A stretch of 64,000 nucleotides of DNA. It comes from Icerya purchasi (Eukaryota > Arthropoda > Insecta > Hemiptera > Monophlebidae). Position 1 is the first letter of the stretch; every line of letters starts with the position of its first letter. The translations under genes were made by a program, and so were the position numbers. The stretch spans positions 559,456,374 to 559,520,373 of the forward strand of contig CM077115.1 of NCBI GenBank assembly GCA_039619475.1, given 5' to 3'. The notes under the pieces are model-generated. The model did no database searches. It was not told the origin of the DNA and was given only the letters and a program-made list of their open reading frames with translations. Below are positions 12,400 to 23,591 of this stretch, in pieces.

Positions 12400-13180
12400 G
12401 GTTGCGCTATCATTACTGCAGCAAATGCGTTTTATCACGGGCCAGCCGCTTGCAGAAGAATGGAGTAGTATACCGTTACTGATACTCTGCTGGCCTGTGT
12501 ATCTGCGTTATTTTCACCACTCTGTCCTACTATAGTATATAGCATATACTATAGTATTATTATCGCGTTTTTTTCTAGTTGTTCTTTTTCTGTTTAATAA
12601 TGCTAAAATTATAACTACTGTTACCTTTTACACCGGTAATAAATGCATCGATACACCAGTTGATAGGACCAGTAGTCGTCTGTAGCTGCGTGTCAGTGTG
12701 CGCGTGTGTTTAGGCGGTCGTGTGCGCGCTTACTTTTATTTACATACACAGGCACGGATGATAGATAATGTGCGCGCCAGCGAACTCTTTCTATCGGTTG
12801 GCTAAGTCGGAAAATGGTGCTGGAACTCGATTTTCTGGGTAAAATTATGACAATATTATATATCGATGTTATCTGCGCGCTAATGTTCTGCGTTGTTGTT
12901 CTTTGCACGCTAGTTCGGCAGCGGTTGCGCCATATCAGCGGAAGTTCTTCGCCACTCTACCGTAACCGTTTGCGTTGGCCCTTCGCTGCCATCGATGTTC
13001 GCCATCGATGCGCATGCATTATGGCTGCGCACACTCTAACGCATCACCCCCCGAAGCTATAGTAAAATTACACAGGCCGAAACCAAAATTTCCCTTTTCC
13101 AACTGCGCTCTCGCGTACTTTTTTACCGTATCTCCCGATGTACTACTACTGTCTGTGTACCATCGATCGATAAATGTTTA
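12400..13180. promoter_or_regulatory. Candidate enhancer block with GATA and ATCGAT motifs
   Basis: This block is visibly richer in G+C than its surroundings. It holds six WGATAR-type sites within about 470 nt: CTATCA 12407, TTATCA 12432, TGATAG 12661, TGATAG 12759, AGATAA 12763 and TTATCT 12869. It also holds several ATCGAT cores, including GCCATCGATG repeated twice near 12990-13010 and CATCGATCGATAAATG near 13162. A rough expectation at this base composition is about two WGATAR sites, so the enrichment is modest. A role as an autoregulatory grain enhancer is a guess. Open frames at 12814-13062 and 12975-13250 have no recognisable domain. Confidence 0.25.
12528..12556. repeat. 13-bp perfect hairpin with 3-nt loop
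   Basis: TACTATAGTATAT (12528-12540), then AGC, then ATATACTATAGTA (12544-12556). The arms are perfectly complementary. No run of U follows, and no known function is implied. Confidence 0.85.
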
Positions 13181-13342
13181 CATCGGAGCGTACGCTATTT
13201 CAATTATCGGTTCCATTACCAAAACCCACCCCCAAACCGACCAGCTATAAACCGTCCAGTCGTTTCTAGTAGCACACCTATATCGAACGATACACATATG
13301 GGTGTGGAGGTTTCGAACATTAATTATAACAGATTTTTCCGT

Positions 13343-13377
13343 ATAACAATAATAGCAATAATAACAATAATAATAAC

Positions 13378-13466
<89 letters not shown>

Positions 13467-13485
13467 TAATAATAATAATAATAAC

Positions 13486-13523
<38 letters not shown>

Positions 13524-13533
13524 TAATAATAAT
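13343..13533. repeat. Compound (AAT)/(AAC) microsatellite, about 190 nt
   Basis: Long imperfect array of AAT units interspersed with AAC. It produces poly-Leu, poly-Ile and poly-Tyr open frames on both strands, which are artefacts. Confidence 0.95.
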
Positions 13534-15037
13534 CGTCAGTTTTATTACGGCTAGAGCATCGTAGAATATGTTTAACCAGTCTCACCTTTTCTTCCATAAT
13601 CCTCTATCGAAAAAAAAGAAAAAAAAAAAAAAGAATCCTAAATTCCGCGAATAAAAATAAGAGGTTTTTCGGCGGAGCTGAAGTAAAATTTCCGCTTCAT
13701 TAACGGGAGCATCGTTTAATTTCAGTTTTTTCCCCGCGGACGGACATATTTCCAATTTGGGGGGATCAAAACCCGCATCGGAGCGTTGTATAGTGTGCGA
13801 GACGGCCATCGAAAAAGCCGCAGTTGTTACACCAGCCAAATTTCTCTTTAAGCACATCCTTTTTGAGACCGATCAAAATGCATACTAATATCGCTTGATT
13901 CGGAAAATTACCCTCATTGCAGTTTTAACGACGTGTCAGCAATTAAATCTATACGCGAATCATGATTTTGAAAGCCTATCCTCCGTTTAAAGAGAAATGA
14001 TGTGGAACCTAACTGATGCCTATTTTCAGAGAACGAAGAGACTCATCCGTTACATTGAGCGATAATATAAGATATTCGTTAGCATCAGCAGCATCGCTTG
14101 AAAATGACAGTCGTCCAAACCGATTAGTAGTACCAGTGTGTCGACAAAATTAATCCGAGGACGGCCCCGTATGAAAATTTCGCAATAGTGTTCCTGCACC
14201 TCGGAATATTTTTAGGAATTATTCATAATGGGGTACGCGCTAATGCCGGATAATCTCAATGACTCTAACCCCAGTCGTAGCAGTCCAATAAAATACCGTT
14301 ACTAAACCAACGACGCAACGATAGACTTTAATAATATTGTAACAAAAAAAAAAAAAAAAAAGAATTAAACAGATCCCTTAAAAAAGACTAAAATCTCTTT
14401 CTTTCGTTTTTTCTCCCGTTCATGATGGGACTTAACACCGCTGCTCCATCAGTTGTTGTTTTTTTTTTCGACTTTGCACTACTGCAAACTATAAATGTAA
14501 CGTCGCGGAGCCAGACTCTAGTTCCGAGAAAGACTTCGACTTTCCGTTCCTTATTAACGGCCGCGTCATACACACGCACAGTGATGTCACCTTTCGGTTA
14601 ATAATTCGTTACAGGGAACGCAGGGAGAACCAGTGATTCGAAAATGTGGTAATTTGGAATTTTCCGGATTTTTTCTTGATTATTCGCCTCATTCCTAACG
14701 CTTAAATATCAGCGTTGATTTTCTACGACGAACTCGGTGCGGTCATTAGCGAGATCTATCTTAAGCGAACTCGTGGTATTTCCGGTTATAATCGGAAACG
14801 TAAATAAAACGAAATATGTTACGATTGTGAATTTGAAATGGTGCCTCCACGAACAGTGTCGGTATAATTCTGTCACATGTAAGATTATTTTAACTGGTAT
14901 TAGTTACTGTGGCTTACGTAGCATTCATACTGAACATTAAAAAATCAAAAAAAAAAAACAAAACCAAAAGGTAGGTGAACAATATTGCGTTAACGTCAGC
15001 CGGACGAACGAACTCAGTGCTAATAATTAAAAGAGTC
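13534..15037. other. Intron segment, no gene seen
   Basis: No recognisable gene. Minus-strand open frames at 13582-13857 and 14388-14579 lie in a slightly GC-richer stretch but show no domain or splice context that I can support. A runs occur near 13609-13632 and 14343-14361. Confidence 0.45.
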
Positions 15038-15190
15038 GATTTCCGATATTCACGATTTACGATATTTACGATTTACAATATTTACGATTTACGGTATTTA
15101 CGATTTACGGTATTTACGATTTACGATATTTACGATTTACGATATTTACGATTTACGATATTTATGATTTACGATATTTACGATTTACGA
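15038..15190 (+). repeat. Minisatellite, 16-bp unit, about 9 copies
   Basis: Tandem units of the form GATATTTACGATTTAC with occasional substitutions (AATA, GGTA and ATGA variants). The first copies at the left edge are more degenerate. Because 16 is not a multiple of 3, the translated repeat has a 16-residue period and the open frame at 14975-15217 is not evidence of a gene. Confidence 0.9.
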
Positions 15191-17389
15191 ATGAGAAATT
15201 TGGATAAACTGAAATAAACTGTGAGCAAATATATACCTGTATGATTATCGTTTAGTGTCAGTAATTCACTGTGATTCCGCTTTCTTCCTCAAATAGAAAA
15301 GCGTTCGTCTCAATAATTATTGATATGATCAAAGAAAAAAGACACCCCGATAATAATAGGAAAAAATCTTGAAAAAAAACATATACTTTAAAAAGAAAAT
15401 TTGCGAATTAATTCGACATTATTTCAAATGCGATGTTCTCTGTTTAACAGCGCTGCACTATTTTTGCAATAATCATGCTTAGACGGTAAAAATACTAAAA
15501 AAAAAGAAAAAAGGAAGAAATAAATACTCGTTATTCGTAGACGTACAAACAGGTAAGTGTCGAAACAGGTATTAATAGGCGGTACAGAAAAGTGTTTTCC
15601 GAACATCGTTCTCGCGTTTGGCTAATTTATCAAATAGGCGCCGGAGGGTTTATTATAAATGAAAAAGGTTAACATATCGATATAAGGCTAAATTACGCCC
15701 AATAGCCGATATTAGGCGAATCAGACGTACACTCGCTCGGATTTCCTGAAAATGCGGGAAATTTCCTCAAATCGATCGGACATTCAAAGCGGCCACCGAG
15801 AAATTACGGAAGGCGCGCGGCAAGGAGGTTTCGTGATGAAGTCGAGGAGCCGACGAACGGCGGGTAAAGGCGCATTTCTGATAATTGTATCAGCTATGCT
15901 AGATGAACAAGAATCCGCGATAAGGATCTCTCTTAGTTTATTACGGGCGAGCATCATCTACCGGCAAAGCCCCGTTATCGGATCCTCCTGGCGCATACGC
16001 ATCTAATTACTTTTATCGTCATCCTCTGTACTTGGGTAAACATAAGAAATTCGCAGTTTGGCCAGCAACAATTACCAAGTACGCTTTGGTTAACGAGCTA
16101 TGTAATCTGGTTCGCAATTTATACGGCGCTCGCTCGTAGCACCGCACTGGGCCCCCTACTTACATTTAAGAGCAACATTTCGTTTCCTTTTCAAAGTACA
16201 CACATTCGGCGCTTGCTGCCCAGTGATTTCCGTTTGACAGCAAACGATGATCGGTCTTTCAACTATTTGCTTTTTTCCGACAGAAACGGAATTATTAATA
16301 AAAATGAAAAAGAGTAAAAAAACAATATCTACATAGAGCAGAGAGATAATGCAGGTTTCCCGCAGCAATTTTTTTCCAAAGTAATTTTTATTGGTTAATT
16401 AAGCGGGAAAAATTATTTAGTTTTCAGCCGCGCGCTTGGATGTCCCAAATGAGGGAGAGAGAAAACCACCTTCTTGCGCCCTTAAGAAGCGGTAAAAGAA
16501 AACAATCTGGGCAAATGTTCTGGTTGGCGAGCCGAATTAAATCGAAAAAAAAAAAGATTTTTCAGTTGGAGGGGATCTCATTAATTTTTTTAGTAAAATT
16601 TGAACGCGGTAGCTAAGTTAATTTTTTTTTGTATTTGTCAAATCACTTAATTACCTGTATATTTGCAAGCGTTGTAACGTGACAAAGCCGAAAAAAAAAC
16701 GTACAAATTCATTTTTACACATATATAATTAAAATGTTTGACCATGAAACCCCGGAGCTCACGAGTTCGGGACTTAGCCGGCCTAAAATGATCGGGTAGT
16801 AGAGAAAGCGACCAAGACCGACTAAAGTTCATTAAAGTGTTTATACTTAAAGCGTAAAATAAGGTCGACTTAATTCCCACTCACATCAAACTAGACCGAG
16901 ATGAGAACTCGATCTATTCAAAACAACCTGTCTGTCTACATGTGAGTGCTGACTGTAAAAGTGATTTCAGGGTCGATCGATATCGCGAGGAAGGCTGTTT
17001 CTGTGGCAAAGCTTTTGACTGTAAAGTAAATAAAGTAAGTCCCATATGTCCTTGATAAGATATCATGGATTTTGAAGTTAAGCGTTACATAATTTACTAG
17101 GCTCAACGGCACTAATGAGAGTAGGGTGGCCAATTCCTTTCTACGTATACTTTTGGATTATCCGCCTTTACTTTCCCGCAGATAATTCTCTGGTATAACC
17201 AATATTCAATTTCAGATTCGTTATAAATCTGAAAGCGATTCGGATCCGGAACGAGACAAGCCTCGATAACCTATGACACCTCTGATTTGCTAGCCAAGCA
17301 CCTTACGACTGCAGCGTATTTAAATATCTTTTTAGGCTGATTACAGATATTCACGAGTTTTTCGCCAGAGGTAAATTTTATGTTCACGT
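15191..17389. other. Intron segment, no gene seen
   Basis: No recognisable gene. It contains an exact splice-donor consensus, CAG|GTAAGT, at 15552/15553, but upstream there is no pyrimidine tract or convincing exon. An 84-codon open frame (15752-16006) occupies a GC-richer patch and matches nothing I know. Confidence 0.4.
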
Positions 17390-18130
17390 ACAGCGCCGAA
17401 TGGTCTTTTATCATTGGCCGGATTTCCCACGTTTCACCTTTCTGCTCTGTTAGAATATACGTTTCTTAAATGACCTCCTATGATAACGGTATTTCGATCG
17501 TATTTTTTTATCTATTAACGCCAAATGTCTCCGAACCGTTCCCAGATTGATGTCGGTTCATCCGGTCGTTTATAGAGCGCGCTTTAAATTTTTCATTTCG
17601 GACGCACGTTCGTTTCCGATATGGAAATATCGAATCTTATCGCAAAGCAGCGTACATCAATATTAATGACTCCTCTTCAATCTGTCGTTCTTGCAGATCC
17701 TTTTTTTCTCCGCGTTCTTTTAAAGCGCTCATCTTGCAAGCTACCGAACCCTTATTTTATCACTTGTCCGTTCTCCGGTACTTCGAAGAGCGTCTTCCAC
17801 TCTTGTCCGCCACTTGCTCTGATCTTTCGTAATCGTAACTCCCTTTATCTTTGTTTTCTTGGTCCGACAATTTCAGTTATTTCTCTTTAATAGTTCGCCT
17901 TCGATTTAAAGTTTACTTTTGGTGCGGTCAGGTTTTACTACAATCTTTTGAGCTTTGGCTTCTACACTTGTTGTAGTGTTCGCTGTATCTTAATAGAGCT
18001 TCTTTCATTTCCTCAACTTCTAACATTTTACTAAGATATTGTCGATACCCCTCCAATTCTTTGCATTAAACGACGCTGGCATACCGGAAAAGGGAAGAAA
18101 CCTTCTACTCGTATTCTTTCATAAATGAAC
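17390..18130 (-). other. Possible decayed coding relic, unrecognised
   Basis: On the minus strand, several frames interrupted by stops give hydrophilic protein-like pieces, for example VEAKAQKIVVKPDRTKSK and EEMKEALLRYSEHYNK. The pattern resembles the frame-hopping of decayed retroelement ORFs elsewhere in this window, but I recognise no domain. The plus-strand open frame at 17621-17890 is probably the shadow of this. Confidence 0.2.
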
Positions 18131-21100
18131 TACAGGGCTCTTTTTTGTACCTGCATCGACTTTTACACTCCGATGACTGTATTTTCATTAACCGCGTTCA
18201 AAGTTTAAACAATCCTTTTAATTCGATAGAATATATTATTAAAAAACAGGATAAAATAGCCGTGTTCTAAGAACCGGGAAGTTTCGTTTCCAAATTATTG
18301 TTTTTATCATATTTATTTTTTTTCTGAAATTCCGAATTATCCACTTTTTTTTACTCCATCCGACGTGATTTCGAAAATATCCGCATTATTATAAAAAGTC
18401 AGGGATAAGGGGATCTTTCAAAGATCTCCTGGCAATTATCGGTTTCAAGTTTGTACTACTTCCGGATTAAACAAATCGGACACACGTCTTGCCAGCGAAA
18501 CAGTCGGTAGAATCAAAAATTATCAGTTCTCTAGAAAGAAGAGTTAGAATTTCGTGAAAATTTTGACGAATTGTTTTCTAGCTGGAAAAAAGAAGAAAAA
18601 AAAAGACAAATAAAGAAAATATCATCGTATACGGAGTAGAATTTACAAAGTTATTAACGTCTTTAGTTGTAGGACAGGGACGGTAGAAATTATACAATTG
18701 CTGCTTTGGGAATCTTGAAGGTGGCAAACTAAAAATTAATCCCGGTAATTAGTTTTAATTATTAAGCGAAACTAATGGAATAAAAACATGTATGTGTATA
18801 CAAAATGGCGTATTAACTTTTCACTTTTCTATATCAAATACTTAATACGTACACGCATTCATGTTTATGTACGCGCGTGTTTAATACAGTATTTTCATTA
18901 ATTCGCACCTGGCCGCATACCAGTCCTACACACCTTACACTGTGTTTTTTCCCTGCGACGGTAATACAATAAACGGTTTGCCCATCATCGGATGTTGTGA
19001 TTTTTATATTTCCTTTTTAATTACGGCAATTAGCGAGCGTTAATTGTTACTAGTTGTTTTTTTTCTTTTTTGTTTTTTTCGGGTTGTTCTTAATTTTTTT
19101 TTTCTAATATTTCCGACCGGATGCAGTAATAGCCCCTACTAATACGCAATTATGTAACAAACAACTCGGGATGCTCAATTGGCAGATTTCGTCTGCAACT
19201 TCCTAAATTATTCGCGTTCTATCGTTTACGGTTCAGCTGAATGTTGGATAGACGCGTGCGCAACATTCGTGAATTCCATCGAGTGACGGTAAAAATTATT
19301 AGCATGCGCCTCTTTAACAATCTTCTGGCAACGAAGAGCGAGCTCGACCAGTCTGCGCAGTATTTACTTTTAAAACCGACGAGCCCTCTTAAATCCGCAT
19401 TGTCCGAGTTTCAACGAGTGCTCTAGTACGCTTAATACTTTAAAGTGATCTCCACATTGGTACATGCCGAAAATCGTGGCTAATCGGATCGCTGGGAAAA
19501 TTACACGGTGACTTTCCGTGGAGACCTAGAAAGTAACTGTCATTCATCATTTTAAACGAAATTAATCTGAAACTGAAATTTGGAAAATTTCTTATTAACA
19601 AATCGTGAGTAAACTTAGATTATTTTCCTCTTTGTTCTTCATCGTGAAAGAAAACGCTGCAGATATGTCTCAAGTCCCAAGCGTGTAAGTACGATATGTA
19701 GGAGAGGTTTGATGGACGGCTACTTTTTAACCTGTTTTCGGACAGTTTGGTGCTTTCAGATATAGTCGGGCTTACCATCTCGTGTGAATATTATCGCGCG
19801 CATAAGTTATAAACTTACAGCTTCAAGAGGTACAGAAAATAAACATTTCTAAGCTTGGGGAGCCTTTATTAAAATTCCTGGGGACCGGCATTATTCAGCA
19901 TTGAAAAAATTTCAAAACATTTATTAACCGTGAAAATTAAAATGAAATTAGAATAGAATAATCAAAAAGAACACATTATCGCTTAATGTTGAAAAAGAAA
20001 TTTAAATACTATTTTCCGGGGGGATGTTGAAGAAGTTGCAGAAGAAATCCAAGACGAAGTTATCTACTTAACAATTGTAAAGATATTTTCGAGTCTGACA
20101 TTAATACGATTTTCGGTTGAAAATTTATTTCTCTGATCTTCCGATAAAGGGTAGTGTACTTACGAATATCATCAACTTCTACGCTTCTCACGAAATCACC
20201 TCTGAGCGGACATCTTCAAGGACGCCGAACGGAGAATTTTACAATTGCTGATACAAATACTCGAAAGTGTCTTACAAATTGATTTTAGTCAAATTTATTG
20301 AAAATTAAAAAAAAAAAAAAAAAAAAAAACTTCAATGATATTTTACGACAAAATTTATTACTTTTATACTATAAATAATAATTTATTACTTTTTATTATT
20401 TGATTGCATATTTTATTAACGCTTTAATTGTTATAAATATGTAAATAATATTTTGAAGTAAGAAAAAGTTGTATATCATTTGAGAGGTTTTTTTTTTTTT
20501 TGTTATATTTTTTACAAAAAAAACGATAATGAAAGATGGGCGACATGTTTCATTTACACGTTAAGAACTGGTCCAGATTGGGAAAGAAGCTTATCAAAGC
20601 CGCGTCATATCCTCGTCGTCAATTGAATTTACGTGCAGCCGGTTGATTCGATTTCCTTTTTATTTTTTATTATAAAAAAAGCGGTGATACTTTTTCTTTT
20701 CCTTCGGCGCAATACTTACATTCTAGCATTAGTGCCCGGTCTGGTTTATTCCAGGTTACTTTTATTTTTCATTGGCTTTTTCAATGTTATAAATCTCGAT
20801 TAAAACCCCCATCCAAAAGTCAGTGGATGAAACCGGGAATTGGCCAACTGACAACTAAATATCAAAAAGATAATTAAGCTAATTAAGGAAGATACGTCAA
20901 CTTGTAACTGAAAAAAAAAAAAAAAAAAAAATCAGGCAATTTCTTTGCGACGACACTAGCGCACATAGGAGCCAACTCATCATCGATTACGCCCTGATGA
21001 GGAGCAGTGCTTCTCAACGGTTCTTTTATCATGCTCCGGCTGTGTTTTATTCTCGACCGGTGAACTAACGGACACCGGTGTTAATTAAAACAAATAAGAA

Positions 21101-21763
21101 AACCTACCTAACAAAAGTAATTTTATAATGCCACATATTGATTATCTGTTGCCCAGCAACATTTTATCGATTCATACTAAATTTCTTACAACTGCATTAA
21201 AATGTTCTTGAATAAAAATGAATGTTAATATTTTTTTTTTTTTTTTTTTGAGTGCGCCGTGGATAGATATTTTAATATAAAAAATATTAAATTTTAATAA
21301 GGAGCAGAAACTTTCTGAATTTTAAAAATTTTGAAAAAGAACGATAATGACAAACATTTTGTTGAAGCACTGCTATATATATATATATATATATTTAGAG
21401 AAATGCTGCGGGAAAAATATACATCACGATGAGGATATTATAAGTTCAATATAGGAATGTTTTTTATTATTATATTAATTGATCTTGTTAATTTTTATTT
21501 CTTAGTTATTTAATTTCTCGTCGATAAATTAAATTTACAAATGCTCTCTTATAAAAGCAATTAACGTTCATTCTCAATTACATAAATAAAATAACCCCGA
21601 CGATGACGAGATTAATAATATTTTTCTACGAAAGTGAATAATGCTTTTTGACACAGCCCAAAATGAAATATTCGAATAATCGTCTTTAATTCGGTATTTA
21701 TTAGATGGTTTTGCCGACTCGGGAGAAAGTACACACGAGTGATTACGTTGCCTAGCCGGTGTC
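18131..21763. other. Intron segment, no gene seen
   Basis: AT-rich sequence with long A or T runs (near 20308, 20487, 20910 and 21230) and a short TA microsatellite near 21374-21392. No gene, RNA or transposon is recognised. Confidence 0.5.
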
Positions 21764-21821
21764 GGTGTGTATGTGTGTCTGTTTGTGTCTGTGTGTGCGT
21801 ATGTTCGTGTGCGTGTGTGTT
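21764..21821 (+). repeat. GT-rich interrupted microsatellite
   Basis: GTGTGTATGTGTGTCTGTTT and similar interrupted GT units over about 58 nt. Confidence 0.8.
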
Positions 21822-22079
21822 TATAGGGTAGAGAAAAAATTATGAAATATACCGGGGTCGAGGTTAATCGCTTTTATAAGATCTGTTGGGTACTTTATCG
21901 GCTATTAGTTCACCGGTTGGCCAATTACTCGGAGACGCATTTTTGTATGGTAAGATAGTAGTTACCGGTTAGCGTGCCCGCTAAACCAAATGAAAACTAT
22001 ATTGCAGATAAATCGATCGATAAATATTTCGGGAATTCGAAATAACCAGTTCGAAAAATCCCGACATATACCGGCTGAA

Positions 22080-22730
22080 ATCGTTCTTGGAACCGCGACC
22101 GAGCCGAAACTTTTACGTCAACGACACTTTGACGAACCGGCGGAAAAATTTCAGCTCACCGTCTTCGATAATCGATTATTCGTCCTTCCGCTATGCTCTT
22201 TGCCCGGCGCTGGTGCATGGTTTCGGCAAACGGTGCATTAAAAAAAAGCATTTGCGGTCGTCACAGCAGCTTAGTTGGTCATATTGTAATAAGAAGAGGG
22301 TGAAGATTATCGCGGTAAGCGTTATTGACGGCTGCGCGGAGTTGTTATAACAAAGTCTTTGATTAAAGGTTTAAGCGCGAAGCTGCACGCGCGCGCATGC
22401 ACCGGCAATCAGCGATTTTGCTCGGTTCTGAGTGTCCCGTTCGGCGGGTTCGTACGATGATTCGGATGCTGAACTGTGCAAGTTTCTCCAGAGCGGCCGC
22501 AGAAGGCAAATGCTGTTTTTGCAAGTTTAATCGCAGTGCGCGCACTACGTGCCTCAGATTAGAAACGGCCTACTCAAACGTGCCAATAGAAGCGCTAATA
22601 ATAGTAATAGAACGGGCCGCGGCGATAAGTGTGTCGCTTCGGAAACGTATAATTTCACCGGCGATGAACAAATGTGCTGTACAAAATACGAATCGATGTG
22701 CGAATTTATTACGAATTATTATTTCGCAAT
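22080..22730. other. GC-richer island with overlapping open frames
   Basis: Local G+C is clearly above the flanks. Open frames of 83, 87, 143 and 61 codons overlap on the plus strand, with one of 60 on the minus strand. None shows a known domain and the frames compete with each other, so raised G+C alone may explain them. It could be a regulatory element, a non-coding exon or a relic. Confidence 0.3.
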
Positions 22731-23192
22731 CTAAACACTATCATTTTCAAGAAAATCGCGGGTCAACGACATTGTTCTCAAATATAAACCATCTGTCGAA
22801 GGTAAATGCGAAATTTCTGTCGACTTAGAAAAGCAAACCTAAAACAGAAACGTGTAATCCATTTCGATTAAGCACGCACCAGCAAACTGCCGGGGCTCCG
22901 TATCGATTAAATGCACCTAAATAGACAGCCAACGACATAGCGAATGTGGCTTTACCGCATTCATCGAAATACTTGCGAATAATTTTGCAAAATTATTCGT
23001 ACGATTTTTGTAGCTATTTGCAGTACGCGAGACGTTCTAAACAAAACTTTTCTTTCCTAAATCGTTTAATAAAAGTTTATTAATAAAGTACATTATTCCA
23101 GTGTCTCTTGTCATGTGTAGTAGTAAAAATGGAGAACTCTTGCGCATTCACTGCTGGCCTATAACTCGGAAATGGTGATGACCATTACAAAT

Positions 23193-23591
23193 TTAGTGAC
23201 ATCGTAGATTTTTCTGGCTACACGCCGGCCGTGTGTGTACTTGTTTATCGCAAAAACAAGTTCGCGTTCGTAGCCCAACAACAGAACTTTTCTCAACCGT
23301 GACAATTTCTTTATTGCCAAGCACGAGCGCTAGAAATTCCCGGTGCCTCTCCGAAAGGAGTCCTGTGTCGTCGGTGTCAACATTAAAGGCTATTACGGCT
23401 TCGAATTGTTCCATGATTCTCGCTAGGTCGTCTACTAAAATGAATATAAATATTATAATTTTACATTGAAGCGGGCGAATTGACAATAATGTTAGAAATT
23501 TTTCACAATAAAACTTCCAGGAAAAATGTAACTTGTCGCCAATTAAACGCGACCATTTAAATAATCGTGGTGAATTTTTTTCTTCGTGCAT
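23193..23591 (-). other. Unassigned minus-strand open frame, possible terminal exon
   Basis: This 132-codon frame has protein-like composition in its C-terminal 80 residues, with balanced charges and the pieces ARIMEQFEAVIAF and LLSERHREFLALVLGN. The N-terminal third is AT-rich and looks intronic. A plausible acceptor (AT-rich tract then TTTTAG) sits at about 23435, where the composition changes. The stop is at 23193, and an AATAAA on the minus strand lies about 110 nt further on (near 23076-23081). That would fit a terminal exon of a gene nested in the grain intron, or a retroposed fragment. I do not recognise the protein and see no partner exon. Confidence 0.2.

Noticed and set aside
13178..13597. 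Open frames of poly-Tyr, poly-Ile and poly-Leu on both strands (also at 50327-50744)
   Set aside because: They are translations of AAT/AAC microsatellites.
15038..15190. GATA letters repeated in the minisatellite, as possible GATA-factor sites
   Set aside because: The units read CGATAT, which does not fit WGATAR.
14975..15217. Repeat protein with YDLRYLRFT motif
   Set aside because: It is the readout of a 16-bp minisatellite; the 16-residue period follows from a unit length not divisible by three.
22397..22828. 143-codon frame as a gene
   Set aside because: It overlaps competing frames on both strands in a GC-rich patch and matches nothing known.
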